Source of the DNA: Kiritimatiellia bacterium
GTDB lineage: Bacteria > Verrucomicrobiota > Kiritimatiellia > SLAD01
Length of the DNA stretch: 6,833 nt
Assembly: GCA_007125875.1 (NCBI GenBank)
Contig: SLCI01000202.1
Location: 1 to 6,833 of the forward strand
Direction of reading: 5' to 3'
Positions within the stretch are counted from its first letter, which is position 1. Each line of letters begins with the position of its first letter. The notes beneath the pieces were generated by a model, which saw only the letters and a list, made by a program, of their open reading frames with translations, was not told the origin of the DNA and searched no databases. Positions 5,564-6,833 of this stretch are shown one piece after another. A program made the translations under genes and the position numbers.

Positions 5564-6789
5564 AGGTGAACAGTGATCAGTTCGTTCCATGCCAAACGGA
5601 ATGCAGGGTCTAGACCTTCGCGGACAGCGATGGTCGCCATGACTTTCGGGACATACATACGTGTTTCCGCCGGAAGATACGGCGCGATCTGCTCAAAGCT
5701 ATCCGCATTGTGTCGACGCAACAGTCCAGACACGCGGCCTTGCCCACCATTGTACGCCGCAAGCGCCAATTCCCATGAATTGAAGCGACGATGTAATTGG
5801 CGTAAGTAGCGCGCCGCCGCTCGCGCATTAAGCTCAGGATCAAGTCGTTGATCGGTCGGCGAAACACTCATACCAAGTGACTCTGCCGTTGCCGGCATAA
5901 ACTGGAACAGGCCAACGGCGCCCACTGGACTGCGGGCCGCAGGGTTGAACGTTGACTCCACCTCAGCGACCCACACCAATTCGGTCGGCACACCTTCTTC
6001 AGTAAAGATGGCTCTGAGGCGAGGCAAAAGCGTCTGTGCGCGAGCAGGTACTGGCCGACCAGACATTTCTTCTATCCATCGCTCACGGTTGCTAACGGCA
6101 TCATGCATGGCCTGCTGATCACGTGGAGTGACAGCAACTCGCGCTGGTGGCCGAGGTGGCGGAGTGCGGATCTGAGGCTCTTGATTAACCGGCTGCCGGC
6201 GGACAATCGCCGGTTCCGGGCCATGCTGCTCGACGGCATGTTCTGCCATCCGCGCATAATCGAGTCGCTGCTGCAGCCAGGCGGCATAAGGCGCGGTTTC
6301 CTCGAAGTCATCCAGCCACGCGGCAGCGGCCTCCAGTTCGGGCCGCATCCACGCTAAATCATACAACGAATCAGAAAGTAGTGCGGCATCCATCTGGCGC
6401 CATAGTCCGCCCCACTGCTGTGCGGGAATTAACTCGAACTCCTCCTGAATTTCTGGCGGCACATACGTCTCCCACAGCTGCTGGCCGACATCTTGAATCC
6501 GATTCCAATCGATCAACCAATCCGCACGCGCGGGCGCAATAGCCATCAACCAGACAATAAACAGCAAGCAGAAAGGTCGGACGGATAGATGAAACTTATA
6601 CCAGTTTCCAATACTTCTCAGTCTATTCCCCGAGGACGGGGCGGAGCCCGTTCCTCCAGAATGCTTCTGCAGTAATAGGTATTGCTTAGCGTGTACCGGA
6701 GGGGCAACCTCTGGCGGCTGTCTCAAAACCCGGCTCGTGTTGCCGCGAGATACCTCGTCCCATTTCAAATCATTTAAGTCTCGTCCCAA
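5560..6789 (-). CDS. SLT-domain lytic transglycosylase (start uncertain)
   Basis: The enzyme cleaves the MurNAc-GlcNAc bond of peptidoglycan, forming 1,6-anhydroMurNAc, in the periplasm. Numbered from the TTG at 6789 (409 residues), the SLT domain spans about 250-395. It has the catalytic Glu278 in VAEVESTFNP, then SPVGAVGLFQFMPATA (287-302), ARAAARYL (322-329), LALAAYNGG (341-349) and the closing YVPKVMATIAV stretch, as in MltD/Slt-type families. Before it come a signal peptide or membrane anchor (about 65-89, ending APARA), a tryptophan-rich helical region (90-190) and a proline-rich linker (about 195-222). No LysM repeats are present. The start is unresolved. The first ATG is at residue 82, inside the signal. 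The frame stays open from 6789 to the window edge, and the first 60 residues look poorly coding (AGA, AGG, TTA, CTA codons). A CTG at 6621-6619, preceded by GGGG, could start a normal signal peptide. It heads the operon and its stop overlaps the DUF2256 start. Confidence 0.9.
   Translation of the reverse strand: MGRDLNDLKWDEVSRGNTSRVLRQPPEVAPPVHAKQYLLLQKHSGGTGSAPSSGNRLRSIGNWYKFHLSVRPFCLLFIVWLMAIAPARADWLIDWNRIQDVGQQLWETYVPPEIQEEFELIPAQQWGGLWRQMDAALLSDSLYDLAWMRPELEAAAAWLDDFEETAPYAAWLQQRLDYARMAEHAVEQHGPEPAIVRRQPVNQEPQIRTPPPRPPARVAVTPRDQQAMHDAVSNRERWIEEMSGRPVPARAQTLLPRLRAIFTEEGVPTELVWVAEVESTFNPAARSPVGAVGLFQFMPATAESLGMSVSPTDQRLDPELNARAAARYLRQLHRRFNSWELALAAYNGGQGRVSGLLRRHNADSFEQIAPYLPAETRMYVPKVMATIAVREGLDPAFRLAWNELITVHL
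6632..6656 (-). other. GC-rich hairpin in the leader or 5' part of the transglycosylase gene
   Basis: The sequence GAGGACGGG (6632-6640) is complementary to CCCGTTCCTC (6647-6656) with one bulged base, giving a 9-bp stem with a 6-nt loop. No U-run follows on either strand, so it is not a standard intrinsic terminator. On the minus-strand transcript it lies just before GGGGAATAGACTG, close to a possible non-ATG start. It may be a leader structure, or just GC-rich coding sequence. Confidence 0.45.
6754..6788. repeat. 9-bp direct repeat CTCGTCCCA, two copies 26 bp apart
   Basis: Copies lie at 6754-6762 and 6780-6788, and the similarity continues into a short T run after each. They lie in the region upstream of the likely transglycosylase signal peptide. 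This may be a regulatory repeat or chance; no function is assigned. Confidence 0.4.
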
Positions 6790-6833
6790 TTTGGTAGGGC
6801 GAATCCTCTGGATGAGCCGTGAGTATGATCCGA

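Larger units (their letters stand above)
6622..6833 (-). other. Region upstream of the transglycosylase signal peptide, coding status unclear
   Basis: About 210 nt at the right edge lie in the transglycosylase frame without a stop, yet no ATG start is available in that frame and the codon choice differs from the enzyme body. The stretch holds the hairpin at 6632-6656 and the direct repeat at 6754-6788. It may be a leader with promoter, or the end of a longer N-terminal domain coming from beyond the window. A 25-codon ATG frame on the minus strand starts at 6764 (MGRGISRQHE...), too short and featureless to call a gene. Confidence 0.35.

Noticed and set aside
6590..6625. TATAAG on the minus strand near 6600 as a -10 promoter element for the transglycosylase.
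   Set aside because: The hexamer at 17-nt spacing (GACTGA) is a poor match to TTGACA, and the site lies inside the signal peptide reading frame.

Overview
The window looks like a chromosomal housekeeping segment of moderate GC (about 55% by eye) from a Gram-negative bacterium. The best guess is Verrucomicrobiota, possibly the Opitutae/Puniceicoccales side. Three things point there: a long DUF2851 protein whose N-terminal region reads SERHLHCVW, a GldA-GldF-GldG type ABC-2 export cluster, and a DUF5684 membrane protein, all encoded with weak or absent Shine-Dalgarno sites. The placement is an inference from protein families, not from a marker gene. No rRNA, tRNA, CRISPR array, insertion sequence or phage gene was seen.

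Layout. Positions 1-3008, minus strand: a tightly packed three-gene operon read right to left, with an ABC ATPase (GldA-like), an ABC-2 permease (GldF-like) and a GldG-like auxiliary protein that runs off the left edge. Gene junctions are 2 nt apart or overlapping, and the permease has the only clear Shine-Dalgarno site. Positions 3009-3110: a 102-nt divergent intergenic region with a 10-bp direct repeat. Positions 3111-4628, plus strand: a single DUF2851 protein. It ends 6 nt from the convergent minus-strand operon that fills the right half.

Positions 4635-6833, minus strand: a second compact operon read right to left. It holds a secreted or membrane-anchored SLT lytic transglycosylase, a 50-residue DUF2256 zinc-ribbon protein at 5411-5563, and a composite envelope protein (signal peptide, SmpA/OmlA-like domain, three DW repeats, DUF5684 membrane domain). 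The junctions are ATGA and TTGA overlaps, suggesting translational coupling.

The transporter presumably exports or extrudes an unknown substrate across the inner membrane. The transglycosylase cuts peptidoglycan, and the DUF5684 protein sits in the envelope beside it. No clearly new defence or mobile system is visible. The most interesting leads are a PD-(D/E)XK-like pattern plus a C-terminal cysteine cluster in the DUF2851 protein, the modular DUF5684 protein, and the unresolved start of the transglycosylase, whose frame stays open to the window edge.
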